Below, piece after piece: positions 7,329 to 15,243 of a stretch of 64,000 nucleotides of DNA. Numbering within the stretch: the stretch's first letter is position 1; every line of letters starts with the position of its first letter. The notes beneath the pieces were generated by a model. The model saw nothing but the letters and a program-made list of their open reading frames with translations, had not been told where the DNA came from and searched no databases. The DNA is from Bacillota bacterium (lineage in GTDB: Bacteria; Bacillota; Clostridia; Christensenellales; Aristaeellaceae). The stretch lies in NCBI GenBank assembly GCA_023416585.1, contig JAEZHM010000093.1:1-64000 (forward strand), given 5' to 3'. Position numbers and translations under genes: made by a program.

Positions 7329-7408
7329 CGGAAACTGGCTGCCATGCGGCTTTCACCGTTTAGGCCCTGTAGCTTTGCGTCACGGGCTTTCACCCGTTTT
7401 GCCTTTGG
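7329..7408 (-). ncRNA. c-di-GMP-I riboswitch, aptamer 3
   Basis: Same landmark order as aptamer 4, with CAGGGCCUAAACGGUG and GCAUGGCAGCCAGUUU. The G before GCAAA, expected at the ligand-binding position (G20 in the Vc2 aptamer), is present, which favours c-di-GMP over cGAMP. Confidence 0.88.
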
Positions 7409-7410
7409 TA

Positions 7411-7490
7411 CGGCAGCTGGCTGTCATGCGGCTTGCACCGTTTAGACCCTCTAGCTTTGCGTCACAGGCTTTCACCTGTTTTGCCCTTTG
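7411..7490 (-). ncRNA. c-di-GMP-I riboswitch, aptamer 2
   Basis: This copy carries a compensating change in P2: ACAGGUGAAAGCCUGU instead of ACGGGUGAAAGCCCGU, so both sides of a pair changed. Core motifs GACGCAAAGC and CUAAACGG are unchanged, and the 3' strand reads GCAUGACAGCCAGCUG. One additional G precedes GGCAAA. Confidence 0.88.
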
Positions 7491-7570
7491 CGGGAACTGG
7501 CTACCGTGCGGTTATACACCGTTTAGGCCCTATAGCTTTGCGTCACGGGCTTTCACCCGTTTTGCCTTTG
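7491..7570 (-). ncRNA. c-di-GMP-I riboswitch, aptamer 1 (first transcribed)
   Basis: AAGGCAAAACGGGUGAAAG, GACGCAAAGCUAUAGGGCC, UAAACGGUGUAUAACCG, and CACGGUAGCCAGUU. It is the most diverged copy in the P3 loop (GUAUA). About 140 nt of leader separate it from the predicted promoter. Confidence 0.85.
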
Positions 7571-7714
7571 GGAGGAATGAAATTCCCCAAAACTGACCGG
7601 CAAGAAAATTGTGCTCGGTGATTTAGGCTTCTTTCGGCGAACCCCCCTTTTTTTAGAGAATAGTCGTTAGGAATGGGACAAATTTCCAATTCTGTTCCGA
7701 CACTTCCCCACTAC

Positions 7715-7743
7715 ATATTAGTACTTTTCTGGTAAAAAGTCAA
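7715..7743 (-). promoter_or_regulatory. Sigma-A promoter of the riboswitch-CAP transcript
   Basis: On the minus strand TTGACT (7738-7743), a 17-bp spacer and TAATAT (7715-7720). Transcription would start near 7708 and run through all four aptamers. Confidence 0.7.
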
Positions 7744-7888
7744 TCATGTATACTTTCATTATGACAATTGATGGACATTTTTGCCGGGTTTTGCTTGTGG
7801 CGGGATTTTTCATAATAAAAAGAAGAAAGGATGTTTATCCTTTCCCGGTTAGATCATCTATGTCATCAAGCAAAATTACGGGGATGTA

Positions 7889-8079
7889 TTGAAGGGGCAG
7901 AACCCCTACAATTATGATCGCCTCGGATGGTTAAGCCAGCTGGACGGGGGTTTGCGGAGCAGACATTCCTTCCACTTTTCGCCAACTGTGAGCATGCCCC
8001 ATCCAAGCGTAGCGCAGGATGGGGCATGCTGCGAACAGGTGATAAGTGCGAAATCGAAAAAAACGTGTCCTTTTTTCGA
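7889..8079 (+). repeat. Multi-hairpin repeat, copy A
   Basis: Successive hairpins: AGGGGCAGAACCCCT, a GCGGAGCAGA element, a long CACTTTTCGC stem enclosing GCATGCCCCATCC and its complement, and CGAAAAAAACG/TTTTTTCG. The order and spacing match copies B (11985-12176) and C (24832-24968), although most arm sequences differ. It lies 4 bp beyond the stop of the minus-strand acetyltransferase gene. Together with the riboswitch leader it accounts for the gene-free stretch 7571-8083. Confidence 0.7.
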
Positions 8080-8083
8080 ATGG

Positions 8084-8602
8084 CTATATGCAGTCCGGTG
8101 GGCATTCCTTCAGGCAGTAGACATATCTGGTATAAAGGAGCGTTACATCTCCCACAGCCATTTCCTTGCTGCCGCCCACAGGCTTGAAGCCAAACTGCTG
8201 GTAACGGTAGCGGGCACGTAAATTATCCCGCAGGACCCATACCTCCACATAATTGGCATCAAGGCCTGTCATTTCTTTGATGATGGATTCCATCAAGGCC
8301 TGAACATCCTTGAGGGCTGCGCTTATCAGGCATTGCAAATCGAGTATTTCGCCGGATGCAGGATTCGGCAGGCGATAGACGGAAAAGGCCATCAATGTAT
8401 CATCCAGAAATAAAAGGGCTATCCGCACAGCGGGATCGTCAAACCATTGCGCAAGGGTAGCAGCATACTCCTGGTCGTCTTCCAGATTGCACAGCACATC
8501 AAATCCTTTATACGTTTGCTGGCAATACTCCCGGCGCAGTTTTAGCAATTCATTCCTATCTTCCGGCAGCGCCGGACGGATCAAACGTATCGCCTTACTC
8601 AT
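8084..8602 (-). CDS. GNAT-fold acetyltransferase-like protein
   Basis: A 172-residue cytoplasmic protein. The start IRLIRPALPEDRNELLKLR is typical of GNAT N-termini, and the region around 110-150 (YVEVWVLRDNLRARYRYQQFGFKPVG) holds the family's C-terminal pattern in which a residue after the acetyl-CoA site leads to Y..GF.. . The classical Q/RxxGxG/A loop is not clear, so activity is uncertain. The ATG overlaps the stop of the upstream PRPP synthetase-like gene (ATGA), so the two are translationally coupled. Substrate unknown. Confidence 0.65.
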   Translation of the reverse strand: MSKAIRLIRPALPEDRNELLKLRREYCQQTYKGFDVLCNLEDDQEYAATLAQWFDDPAVRIALLFLDDTLMAFSVYRLPNPASGEILDLQCLISAALKDVQALMESIIKEMTGLDANYVEVWVLRDNLRARYRYQQFGFKPVGGSKEMAVGDVTLLYTRYVYCLKECPPDCI

Positions 8603-9822
8603 ACTAAACGAAGGCCGGCCTTGGCCTGCTCCTCATTATATTTGGAAAGCAGCGTTTTGATGCGGTTATAGGGGCTTAGCAGCTTGCTGAGTGATCTGTC
8701 ATGATTCAGTGTAGCAATGAGATAGGATAGGTATTTGCTCATATCCGCTTCGATGAACCAAGGTGCGTCCATCAATTCAGGCGTACGGTAGGTGAGGTTG
8801 GTGGCGATCACCCTTGTAATGATGCCTTCCTGATAGGCCGCATCGAATTCTTTCAGGCCGCCGGTGAAGAAGGCAAAGGTGGCGGAAGCGAAAATACGGT
8901 TGGCTTTGCGCTTTTTAAGCTCCCTGGCCAGATCCAGTACGGATTCGCCGGAGGAGATGATGTCGTCTGCTACAAACACATCTTTGCCTTCCACAGAATC
9001 ACCCAGGTATTCGTGGGCAATAATGGGATTGCGGCCGTTTACCACGCTGGTATAATCACGGCGCTTGTAGAAAAGGCCCATATCGACCCCCAGAACGGAG
9101 GAGTAGAAGATGTTGCGGTCAATAGCACCCTCGTCAGGGCTGACGATCATCATGTGCATTTTGTCTATGCTCAGATCTTTTTCTTTGCGTAAAAGCGCCT
9201 TGAAGATCTGGTAGGAGGGCATAACGCTTTCAAATCCGATCAGGGGAATGGCATTCACTACACGGTTGTCGTGTGCGTCGAAGGTGATGATGTTGGTGAC
9301 GCCCATATGCTCAAGTTCCTGCAGGGCGATGGCACAATCCAGACTTTCCCGGGATGTGCGGCGGTGTTGGCGGCCCTCGTAGAGCATGGGCATGATGACG
9401 TTGATGCGCTTGGCTTTACCGCCGATGGCGGCGATGATACGCTTGAGGTCTTGAAAGTGGTCATCCGGGGACATTGGCACGTCAGTGCCATACATTTTGT
9501 AGGTGCAGTTGTAGGCGCCCACATCGCAAAGGATGTAGATGTCGTAACCGCGGACGCTTTCTTTGAGCATGCCTTTGGCTTCGCCGGTACCAAACCGCGG
9601 GCAGTAGGCCTTGATGAGGAAATCGCCCCGATCATAGCCAGGCGCTGTGATTAGATACTGCTCTTCCTGCAATTCCTGATGATCCCGCCACTTCATCAGC
9701 CAAGCGTTCACCTTTTCTCCCAGGGCCTCGGTGCCACGCATGGCAATCAGCCCCAAAGGCCCCACGGGAGCAGAAAGAAACGCACCCTTGTTCCAGTCAC
9801 TCATGAAATCCGTCAATACCAT
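8599..9822 (-). CDS. Ribose-phosphate pyrophosphokinase family protein (long clostridial type)
   Basis: Canonical PRPP synthetases (about 315 residues) make PRPP from ribose 5-phosphate and ATP. This 407-residue relative keeps RINVIMPMLYEGRQHRR, the IVSPDEGAIDR segment and the PRPP loop DVFVADDIISSGES, but has additional N-terminal sequence and lacks the usual glycine-rich pair after SPD. It may therefore be a specialised paralogue. Start at 9822: AGAGG lies 3 nt upstream and a -10 (TATAAT) sits 34 bp upstream, which rules out the longer frame opening at 9876. It is coupled to the downstream acetyltransferase. Confidence 0.8.
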   Translation of the reverse strand: MVLTDFMSDWNKGAFLSAPVGPLGLIAMRGTEALGEKVNAWLMKWRDHQELQEEQYLITAPGYDRGDFLIKAYCPRFGTGEAKGMLKESVRGYDIYILCDVGAYNCTYKMYGTDVPMSPDDHFQDLKRIIAAIGGKAKRINVIMPMLYEGRQHRRTSRESLDCAIALQELEHMGVTNIITFDAHDNRVVNAIPLIGFESVMPSYQIFKALLRKEKDLSIDKMHMMIVSPDEGAIDRNIFYSSVLGVDMGLFYKRRDYTSVVNGRNPIIAHEYLGDSVEGKDVFVADDIISSGESVLDLARELKKRKANRIFASATFAFFTGGLKEFDAAYQEGIITRVIATNLTYRTPELMDAPWFIEADMSKYLSYLIATLNHDRSLSKLLSPYNRIKTLLSKYNEEQAKAGLRLV

Positions 9823-9855
9823 CAACCTCTTCCGCACGCATTTTCGGACGGAGAT

Positions 9856-9884
9856 ATTATACCTTAAATTACACACAGTGAGAA
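9856..9884 (-). promoter_or_regulatory. Promoter of the PRPP synthetase-like gene
   Basis: Minus strand TTCTCA (9879-9884), 17-bp spacer, perfect TATAAT (9856-9861). Confidence 0.6.
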
Positions 9885-10031
9885 GGGCTTACCGAAAAAG
9901 AACGGATAAATGAGCTTCCTGACGAAATATGCCGGTGAGTTTTATGTAAAATCGCTGAAAGGCAGCAGTCGGTCCCATATCATTGTATGTGTACTTTTCA
10001 ATATATTTATGCCCGCAATGCCACAATTTTA

Positions 10032-10060
10032 TTTACTTACCATATCATGTATGGTACAAT
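10032..10060 (+). promoter_or_regulatory. Promoter of the trpS T-box transcript
   Basis: TTTACT (10032-10037), 17-bp spacer, TACAAT (10055-10060). Confidence 0.6.
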
Positions 10061-10067
10061 GGCTCCA

Positions 10068-10323
10068 CACCGATGACGGGGAGTAGTAACCGGCTGAATA
10101 GGCTTAAGCGAACCGGGGAGAGTGCAAGCCCGGTCCAATATCAGGCGGGGAATGGACCCCTGAGGGCGCACCGAAAGGTATATATTGCCTTAAGACTGCG
10201 ACGGAAGCCCCCCGTTATGGGGCGGAAGGCGGTTTTCGTCTTCACAGAGCGGGCGTGAAAGCGCCAATAGGGGTGGCACCGCAGGCAACTGTCCCCAGTA
10301 CAAGGGGAACGGCTGCTTTTTTT
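10068..10323 (+). ncRNA. T-box leader of trpS (tryptophan specific)
   Basis: The leader contains the T-box sequence AGGGGTGGCACCGCAGG (10269-10285), which pairs with uncharged tRNA ends. A terminator follows: GCAACTGTCCCC, a 7-nt loop, GGGGAACGGCTGC and eight Ts (10285-10323). A TGG triplet at 10153-10155, flanked by GGGGAA and ACCCC, is a plausible specifier codon for tryptophan. Uncharged tRNA-Trp should stabilise the antiterminator and switch trpS on. Confidence 0.88.
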
Positions 10324-10356
10324 GTACCCGAACCACATATCAAGGAGGTTAATTCC

Positions 10357-11373
10357 ATGGAACAATCACTTCCCCAACAGGAAAAAAGGCAGGTTATATT
10401 TTCAGGCATCCAGCCTTCCGGCACACTGACGCTGGGCAATTATATCGGCGCGCTGCGCAACTTCCGTGTTCTGCAGGACGATTATGACTGCCTGTACTGC
10501 GTGGTGGATATGCATGCCATCACGCTTCGGCAGGATCCGGCCGGGCTCCGGCGCAGGTGCAATGAGCTTACCGCCACTTATATCGCCAGCGGGCTGAACC
10601 CCGACAAAAACCTGATCTATTGCCAGAGCCATGTCAGCGCCCACGCGGAGCTTAGCTGGGTTTTAAACTGCTTTACCTATATGGGGGAGCTTAGCCGCAT
10701 GACCCAGTTCAAGGATAAATCCGCCAAACATGAGGAGAACATCAATGCAGGGCTTTTTACCTATCCCGTGCTGATGGCGGCAGACATTCTGCTTTACCAG
10801 ACGAACCTTGTGCCCGTAGGTGTGGACCAGAAGCAGCACCTGGAACTATGCCGGGATATCGCCATCCGCTTTAACGGCGTATATGGGGATGTGTTTACCA
10901 TACCTGAACCATATATTCCCAAGGTTGGCGGCAAGGTGATGAGCCTGCAGGAGCCTGCAAGGAAGATGTCCAAGTCCGACCCGGAAGACACGTATATCGC
11001 CATCCTCGACAAACCCGATGTGATTCGAAAGAAGATCCGCCGGGCGGTTACGGACAGCGAGGGGAGCATTCGCTACGATCTGGACGAAAAGCCTGGTGTA
11101 TCGAACTTGCTCAGCATATTGAGCGCTCTTGGCTGTGGGGAGATTCCCGCCCTGGAGGCAGAACTAAATGGGCAAGGTTACGGAGTTCTGAAAGAGCGCA
11201 CCGCGGAAGCTGTGATTGAAACGCTGTCGCCCATTCAAAGGGAGTATGAGAAGCTGATCGCAGACAAGGAGTATATTCAGCAGATTATGAACCGCAATGC
11301 AGAGCGCGCCCAGGTGCTGGCTCAGAAAACACTGCGCAAGGTATATAAGAAAGTCGGTTTTGCGTCCAGGTAA
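10357..11373 (+). CDS. trpS: Tryptophanyl-tRNA synthetase
   Basis: The enzyme charges tRNA-Trp in the cytoplasm. The 338-residue length and class I motifs match: PSGTLTLGNYIGA is the HIGH-type signature, GVDQKQHLELCRDIA is the family core, and ARKMSKSDPED is the KMSKS loop. An in-frame upstream extension runs through the T-box region and is not real: AAGGAGG lies 8 nt before the ATG at 10357. A tryptophan-type T-box leader upstream gives independent support for the identity. Confidence 0.96.
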   Translation: MEQSLPQQEKRQVIFSGIQPSGTLTLGNYIGALRNFRVLQDDYDCLYCVVDMHAITLRQDPAGLRRRCNELTATYIASGLNPDKNLIYCQSHVSAHAELSWVLNCFTYMGELSRMTQFKDKSAKHEENINAGLFTYPVLMAADILLYQTNLVPVGVDQKQHLELCRDIAIRFNGVYGDVFTIPEPYIPKVGGKVMSLQEPARKMSKSDPEDTYIAILDKPDVIRKKIRRAVTDSEGSIRYDLDEKPGVSNLLSILSALGCGEIPALEAELNGQGYGVLKERTAEAVIETLSPIQREYEKLIADKEYIQQIMNRNAERAQVLAQKTLRKVYKKVGFASR

Positions 11374-11485
11374 AAAATGAATAGTTGCAACAAAACCAAA
11401 ATAGAAAATCTTGCAAAAAATCCGAATAGGCGGAAGGAAGGGGGTGCATACTGTAAACAAAACAAGGAAAGGTGTGTGAAGACAC

Positions 11486-11713
11486 ATGGTAGATCGCATT
11501 TCCCTGCTGCTGGTGATTATCGGCGCCATTAACTGGGCGCTGGTAGGTATTTTTCAATTCGACCTGGTGGCATACCTGTTCGGTGGCCAGGGAGCAACGG
11601 TCAGCCGCATCATTTATACGGTGATAGGCGCAGCAGGACTGTGGTGCGTCTCCCTTCTGTTCAAGGACAGGGACAGAGACAGGGAACATGATCACGCGGA
11701 GAAACACGAATAA
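11486..11713 (+). CDS. DUF378 family small membrane protein
   Basis: The 75-residue protein has two transmembrane helices (about 4-24 and 38-58) with the family pattern IGAINWALVGIFQFDLVAYLFGG, and a very charged tail DRDRDREHDHAEKHE. DUF378 (YuzA-like) proteins are small inner-membrane proteins of unknown function. GGAAAGGTG precedes the ATG. The stop codon is 2 bp from the start of a repeat block. Confidence 0.8.
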   Translation: MVDRISLLLVIIGAINWALVGIFQFDLVAYLFGGQGATVSRIIYTVIGAAGLWCVSLLFKDRDRDREHDHAEKHE

Positions 11714-11715
11714 CC

Positions 11716-11930
11716 AGGGGCTTCGATCCGGAACCCTGCCAAAGGGAGCTCCTTCCGTCACGGCTGCGCCGTGCCTCCGATGGGCTCAATCTTCGCGGTA
11801 CTGCGCTACCGCTTGTACCGCTCGTTTCGCCCATTTCCTCCACTCCGCTAATATCCGCCACAGGCGGAAGCGGAGTTCCGGAACCTCCCTTAAGAGGGAG
11901 GCTTCATCCCTTTGGAGTCCCCTTCTTTCG
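11716..11930. repeat. Long GC-rich dispersed repeat, copy 2
   Basis: Shares CGATGGGCTCAATC, the CTACCGCTTG...CGCTCGTTTCGCCC core and ATCCGCCACAGGCGG with copies 1 and 3. It begins 2 bp after the DUF378 stop and ends with a CATCCCTTTGGAGTCCCC motif of the two-hairpin family. Confidence 0.65.
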
Positions 11931-11984
11931 GGGATAAACATGCCTGCTCACTCCATATGAGATATATTATGGAAGGGGCGGGCT

Positions 11985-12176
11985 TTTCATTAATTCTTGG
12001 GGAGCAACGAGGGGGAACCGCAGTTCCCCCTCGTTTGTAATCGTGTCGCCCGGCTTTGCCGGGTGCGCGGGTCGCTTGCGGAGCAAGCTTTCCTTACACT
12101 TTTCACCGGCCGTGGGCGAAGCCCACAGGTGAAAAGTGAGGAATCGAAGAAAGCCGGCTATGCCGGATTTCTTCGA
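11985..12176 (+). repeat. Multi-hairpin repeat, copy B (most complete)
   Basis: Five successive hairpins: CGAGGGGGAACCGC/AGTTCCCCCTCG (12008-12033), GCCCGGCTTTGCCGGGT (12048-12065), GCTTGCGGAGCAAGC (12074-12088), a CACTTTTCACC...GGTGAAAAGTG stem (12098-12139) and CGAAGAAAGCCGG...TTCTTCG (12145-12176). It ends 3 bp before the stop of the Na/Pi transporter gene. With the previous repeat it fills the gene-free stretch 11714-12179. Confidence 0.75.
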
Positions 12177-12179
12177 AGC

Positions 12180-13817
12180 TTATTGGATCCATATGCTAGC
12201 TCCGCGGGGCTTATCCACAGAGCCTGCAATATTGTTGGCGTGATCGGCGATGCGCTCCAGGTTGGTGATCATATCCAGATAAAGCATGCCGTTGCGGGCG
12301 GAGCACTTGTGGTTTTTCAGCCGCTCCACATGGCGGTCCCTAAGTGCGGCGGTAAGATCATCCACGGCTTGTTCCTCATTTTCAACACCGGCCAATATAT
12401 CCGGATCGGTCAGTTGGTCGGAAAAAATGTGCAGTGACTGATCTACCATATGAGCTACTCTTAAGTACATATCCGACAGTTCCTGCTCGGCTTTAGCGGT
12501 AAATTTCACTTTGTCGTCCATTCGCTTCTGTGCGATCTCCAATATATTGATGCTGTGATCGCCTATGCGTTCCAGATCGTTGATCACATGGAACAGGGAA
12601 CCGGCCAAATGCTGGTCCCTGTCATTCAGGTCCAGAGACTTTATTTCCACCAGATAGGTTGTGATTTCCTGGTTCAGGTAATCCAAAACATCCTCAGCAT
12701 CGTTCACCTGGCGGGCAGCTGTCAGGTCCGCATCCAGGAAACAGCGCATGGCAGCCTTGAAGTTTCGGTTAGCCAGGTCGCCCATACGGTTGACCTCTTT
12801 AAAAAGCTGGCTGACGGCAATGGGCGGGGTCGCCAGTAAGCGGCTGTCAAAATGGCTGAGGTGCATGGCTTCCTTGGGCTCGTCTACGCCCCGCACAAAG
12901 AGCCAGGACATCTTTTCCATAACACGGGCCAAGGGGAGGAGGACAATAGTGGTGCCAACATTGAAGAACACGTGGGTAAAGGCAATTTGAAGCCGTATAT
13001 TATCGGGCGCGAGGGATGCGACCCAACCGGTAAGAGGCAGCGTCAAGGCCAGCGCCATGAAGATGGCGGTACCTATCACGTTGAACATCAGATGGACTAC
13101 TGCCGCGCGTTTGGCTGTATGATTCGTGCCGGCGGATGCGATGAGCGCTGTAACGCAGGTGCCGATATTCTGGCCGAACAGTATGAAGATGGCTCCGTTC
13201 ATGCCGATAAGCTTCTGGGCTGCAAGAACCTGCAGAATGCCTACCGTGGCGGAGCTGGATTGTATGATGGCCGTGACGCCGGCGCCTATCAGCACGCCCA
13301 GAATTGGGTTGCTGATACCGGTCATCAATGTGTGGATCGGCTCCCAATTGGCAAGCGGAGCCATGGCCGCGGACATGGTATTCATGCCGATGAAAAGTAT
13401 GCCAAGGCCCATTAATACGTTGCCCGCCTGCCTGACCTTTTCCTTTCGTCCTGCCAAAATCAGAATAATGCCGATGCTTACAAAAATGACGCCGAAATCC
13501 AGTCTTACAGACAACAGCAGCGCTGTGACCGTTGTGCCGATATTGGCGCCCATGATAACCCCTATGGCCTGCCCCAAAGAAAGAAGGCCGGCATTGACAA
13601 AGCCGACCACCATCACCGTGGTGGCACTGGAGCTTTGAATGACGGCCGTGATGCCAAGACCTACGAGCATGGCTAGAAACCGGTTGCTCGTCAATGCATT
13701 GAGCAGGTGTTGAAGACCCTTGCCGGCGGCCCTTTCCAATCCCTCGCCCATCATTTTCATGCCGAATAGAAACAAACCCAGTCCGCCAAACAGCGTACAA
13801 ATCTCAAGCCATCCCAT
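12180..13817 (-). CDS. Na/Pi cotransporter family protein with PhoU-like domain
   Basis: A 545-residue membrane protein with two Na/Pi-cotransporter repeats, each carrying the QSSSATT-type signature (near residues 60 and 188), multiple transmembrane helices to about residue 320, and a cytoplasmic PhoU-like helical domain (about 340-540). These proteins take up phosphate, or keep phosphate balance, with sodium; direct transport is not proven for most members. Two ATGs lie six bases apart. AGGAGGA abuts the first, so the second (13817) with 6-nt spacing is the likely start. It is transcribed alone. Confidence 0.9.
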   Translation of the reverse strand: MGWLEICTLFGGLGLFLFGMKMMGEGLERAAGKGLQHLLNALTSNRFLAMLVGLGITAVIQSSSATTVMVVGFVNAGLLSLGQAIGVIMGANIGTTVTALLLSVRLDFGVIFVSIGIILILAGRKEKVRQAGNVLMGLGILFIGMNTMSAAMAPLANWEPIHTLMTGISNPILGVLIGAGVTAIIQSSSATVGILQVLAAQKLIGMNGAIFILFGQNIGTCVTALIASAGTNHTAKRAAVVHLMFNVIGTAIFMALALTLPLTGWVASLAPDNIRLQIAFTHVFFNVGTTIVLLPLARVMEKMSWLFVRGVDEPKEAMHLSHFDSRLLATPPIAVSQLFKEVNRMGDLANRNFKAAMRCFLDADLTAARQVNDAEDVLDYLNQEITTYLVEIKSLDLNDRDQHLAGSLFHVINDLERIGDHSINILEIAQKRMDDKVKFTAKAEQELSDMYLRVAHMVDQSLHIFSDQLTDPDILAGVENEEQAVDDLTAALRDRHVERLKNHKCSARNGMLYLDMITNLERIADHANNIAGSVDKPRGASIWIQ

Positions 13818-13892
13818 GCGCATTCCTCCTGTGCATGTCGGGCGCGTTCTCTCTTTTACGCGCCGCCTTTCCTTTTTTCTACATACGTCTAT

Positions 13893-13921
13893 AGCGTATC
13901 ACGAAGGGACGGCCTTGTAAA
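13893..13921 (-). promoter_or_regulatory. Promoter of the Na/Pi transporter gene
   Basis: Minus strand TTTACA (13916-13921), 17-bp spacer, TACGCT (13893-13898). Confidence 0.5.
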
Positions 13922-13955
13922 GAATCTTTATACTTCCTTCTTTCCGGACTCTTCC

Positions 13956-14492
13956 TTATTCGTACACAGCCCTGGGCCCGCCGGTATACGGCAGCCGGGA
14001 GTAAGCCATGACAAGATTGGCCTGCCCGATTTTGCGATCCATGCGAAGGGGCACCGCCACTGGCCTTATATGCATGCCTACCAGCGTATCGCCGATATCA
14101 ATGGCCGCATCCGCCTGTACGCTTTGGGCAAGACCCGGATGGGTGAGAAGCTTCCAGGCTGCCGCCGGCACACTTCCCCCCGCCTTGGGCTGGGGAATGG
14201 CGTGTACCTGAATCAGGTTGCGTTTGTAGATTTCCTCCCGCTCCATGACCAGCGCGCGGTTTAAATGTTCACAGCATTGAAAGGCAGGTATCAGCAAATT
14301 TTCCCTGCAGGCTTCCCACATGGCTCTTGCAATATGCTCGCCCAATTCCGGCACGCTTCCCTTTCCTATGCGCTCTCCCATCACCTCGCTGGTGGAGCAG
14401 CCCAAAACTACCATAGCCCCATCCATCAAGCGGCCCTGCTGCTTTAGAAAGGATACGGCATCTTTTATACTTTTTGTGATTTCCTCGTACAT
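13956..14492 (-). CDS. DUF436 family protein (YwlG-like)
   Basis: A 178-residue cytoplasmic protein with MVVLGCSTSEVMGERIGKGS near residue 30, CCEHLNRALVMERE and a C-terminal RMDRKIGQANLVMAYSRLPYTGGPRA. This is the complete pattern of the TIGR01440/DUF436 family, conserved in Firmicutes but without known function. It is the last gene of a minus-strand operon, starting 2 bp after the methyltransferase stop. Confidence 0.85.
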   Translation of the reverse strand: MYEEITKSIKDAVSFLKQQGRLMDGAMVVLGCSTSEVMGERIGKGSVPELGEHIARAMWEACRENLLIPAFQCCEHLNRALVMEREEIYKRNLIQVHAIPQPKAGGSVPAAAWKLLTHPGLAQSVQADAAIDIGDTLVGMHIRPVAVPLRMDRKIGQANLVMAYSRLPYTGGPRAVYE

Positions 14493-14494
14493 GA

Positions 14495-15223
14495 TTATTC
14501 CTCCCGGTTCATAAACGCGTGCATACCGATGGCCGCCGCCACCGACAGATTCAAGGAGTCGATTTTTAAGCTGTGAGGGATGCGCACCGCCTGGCCAAGC
14601 TTTGCAAAGGATGGTGTAAGGCCGCTGCCCTCGTTGCCGAACACAAGGGAAAAAGGCGTTTTGACGCTTTTAACCGCCTCCTTTAAGGTGCAGGAGCCGT
14701 CCAGCATGAAGGGATACAGCGCATGATTGGGGCAAGCCTCCCGGTATGCTTCGATCATATCAAATTGTTTGATCTTAAGAGAAAACAATGCGCCCATGCT
14801 TGCCCTTATTACTTTGGGATCAAAGACGTCGGCTGCCGGACGGATGATGGCGATATTCGCAATTTCAAAACCCAGAGCCGTGCGTAATATGGTGCCAAGA
14901 TTGCCGGCGTCGGATGGATGGTCGAGCACCACATGGGGTCCGTCCATGGACAGGTTGCCCTGAAACTTTTCAAAAACAACGGCTGCGTAACAGTTTTCTT
15001 TGCCGGATATACGGCTTAAAGCCCGATCCGCCTCTTCCATCCTTATATGCAGGCTTTCGCAAAGGCTGATGAGGGTGCGGACACCATCATTTTTTCCGCT
15101 TTGGCTGCTTACCAGCAGCCGCCTTGCCACATCGGGCCTATTTTTCAAACACTCCAGGGAAGGAAAAACCCCCGGCGCGTAGGAGTAATCAAGGCCGCTG
15201 TGATATGCTTCCAGGCTGGGCAT
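14495..15223 (-). CDS. SpoU/TrmH-family RNA 2'-O-methyltransferase
   Basis: A 242-residue SPOUT-class methyltransferase that would transfer a methyl group from SAM to a ribose of tRNA or rRNA. The three SpoU motifs are present: HPSDAGNLGTILRTA (motif 1), LVFGNEGSGL (motif 2) and LNLSVAAAIGMHAF (motif 3). The N-terminal 100 residues would be the substrate-recognition part. The target nucleotide cannot be inferred. It lies 20 bp downstream of the YtvI-like gene in the same operon. Confidence 0.88.
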   Translation of the reverse strand: MPSLEAYHSGLDYSYAPGVFPSLECLKNRPDVARRLLVSSQSGKNDGVRTLISLCESLHIRMEEADRALSRISGKENCYAAVVFEKFQGNLSMDGPHVVLDHPSDAGNLGTILRTALGFEIANIAIIRPAADVFDPKVIRASMGALFSLKIKQFDMIEAYREACPNHALYPFMLDGSCTLKEAVKSVKTPFSLVFGNEGSGLTPSFAKLGQAVRIPHSLKIDSLNLSVAAAIGMHAFMNREE

Positions 15224-15243
15224 GATAAACTCCTTTCCGGATG

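Noticed and set aside
7249..7570. CRISPR-like array of 80-bp regular repeats
   Set aside because: The repeats are contiguous with no unique spacers, and each unit carries the c-di-GMP-I aptamer motifs.
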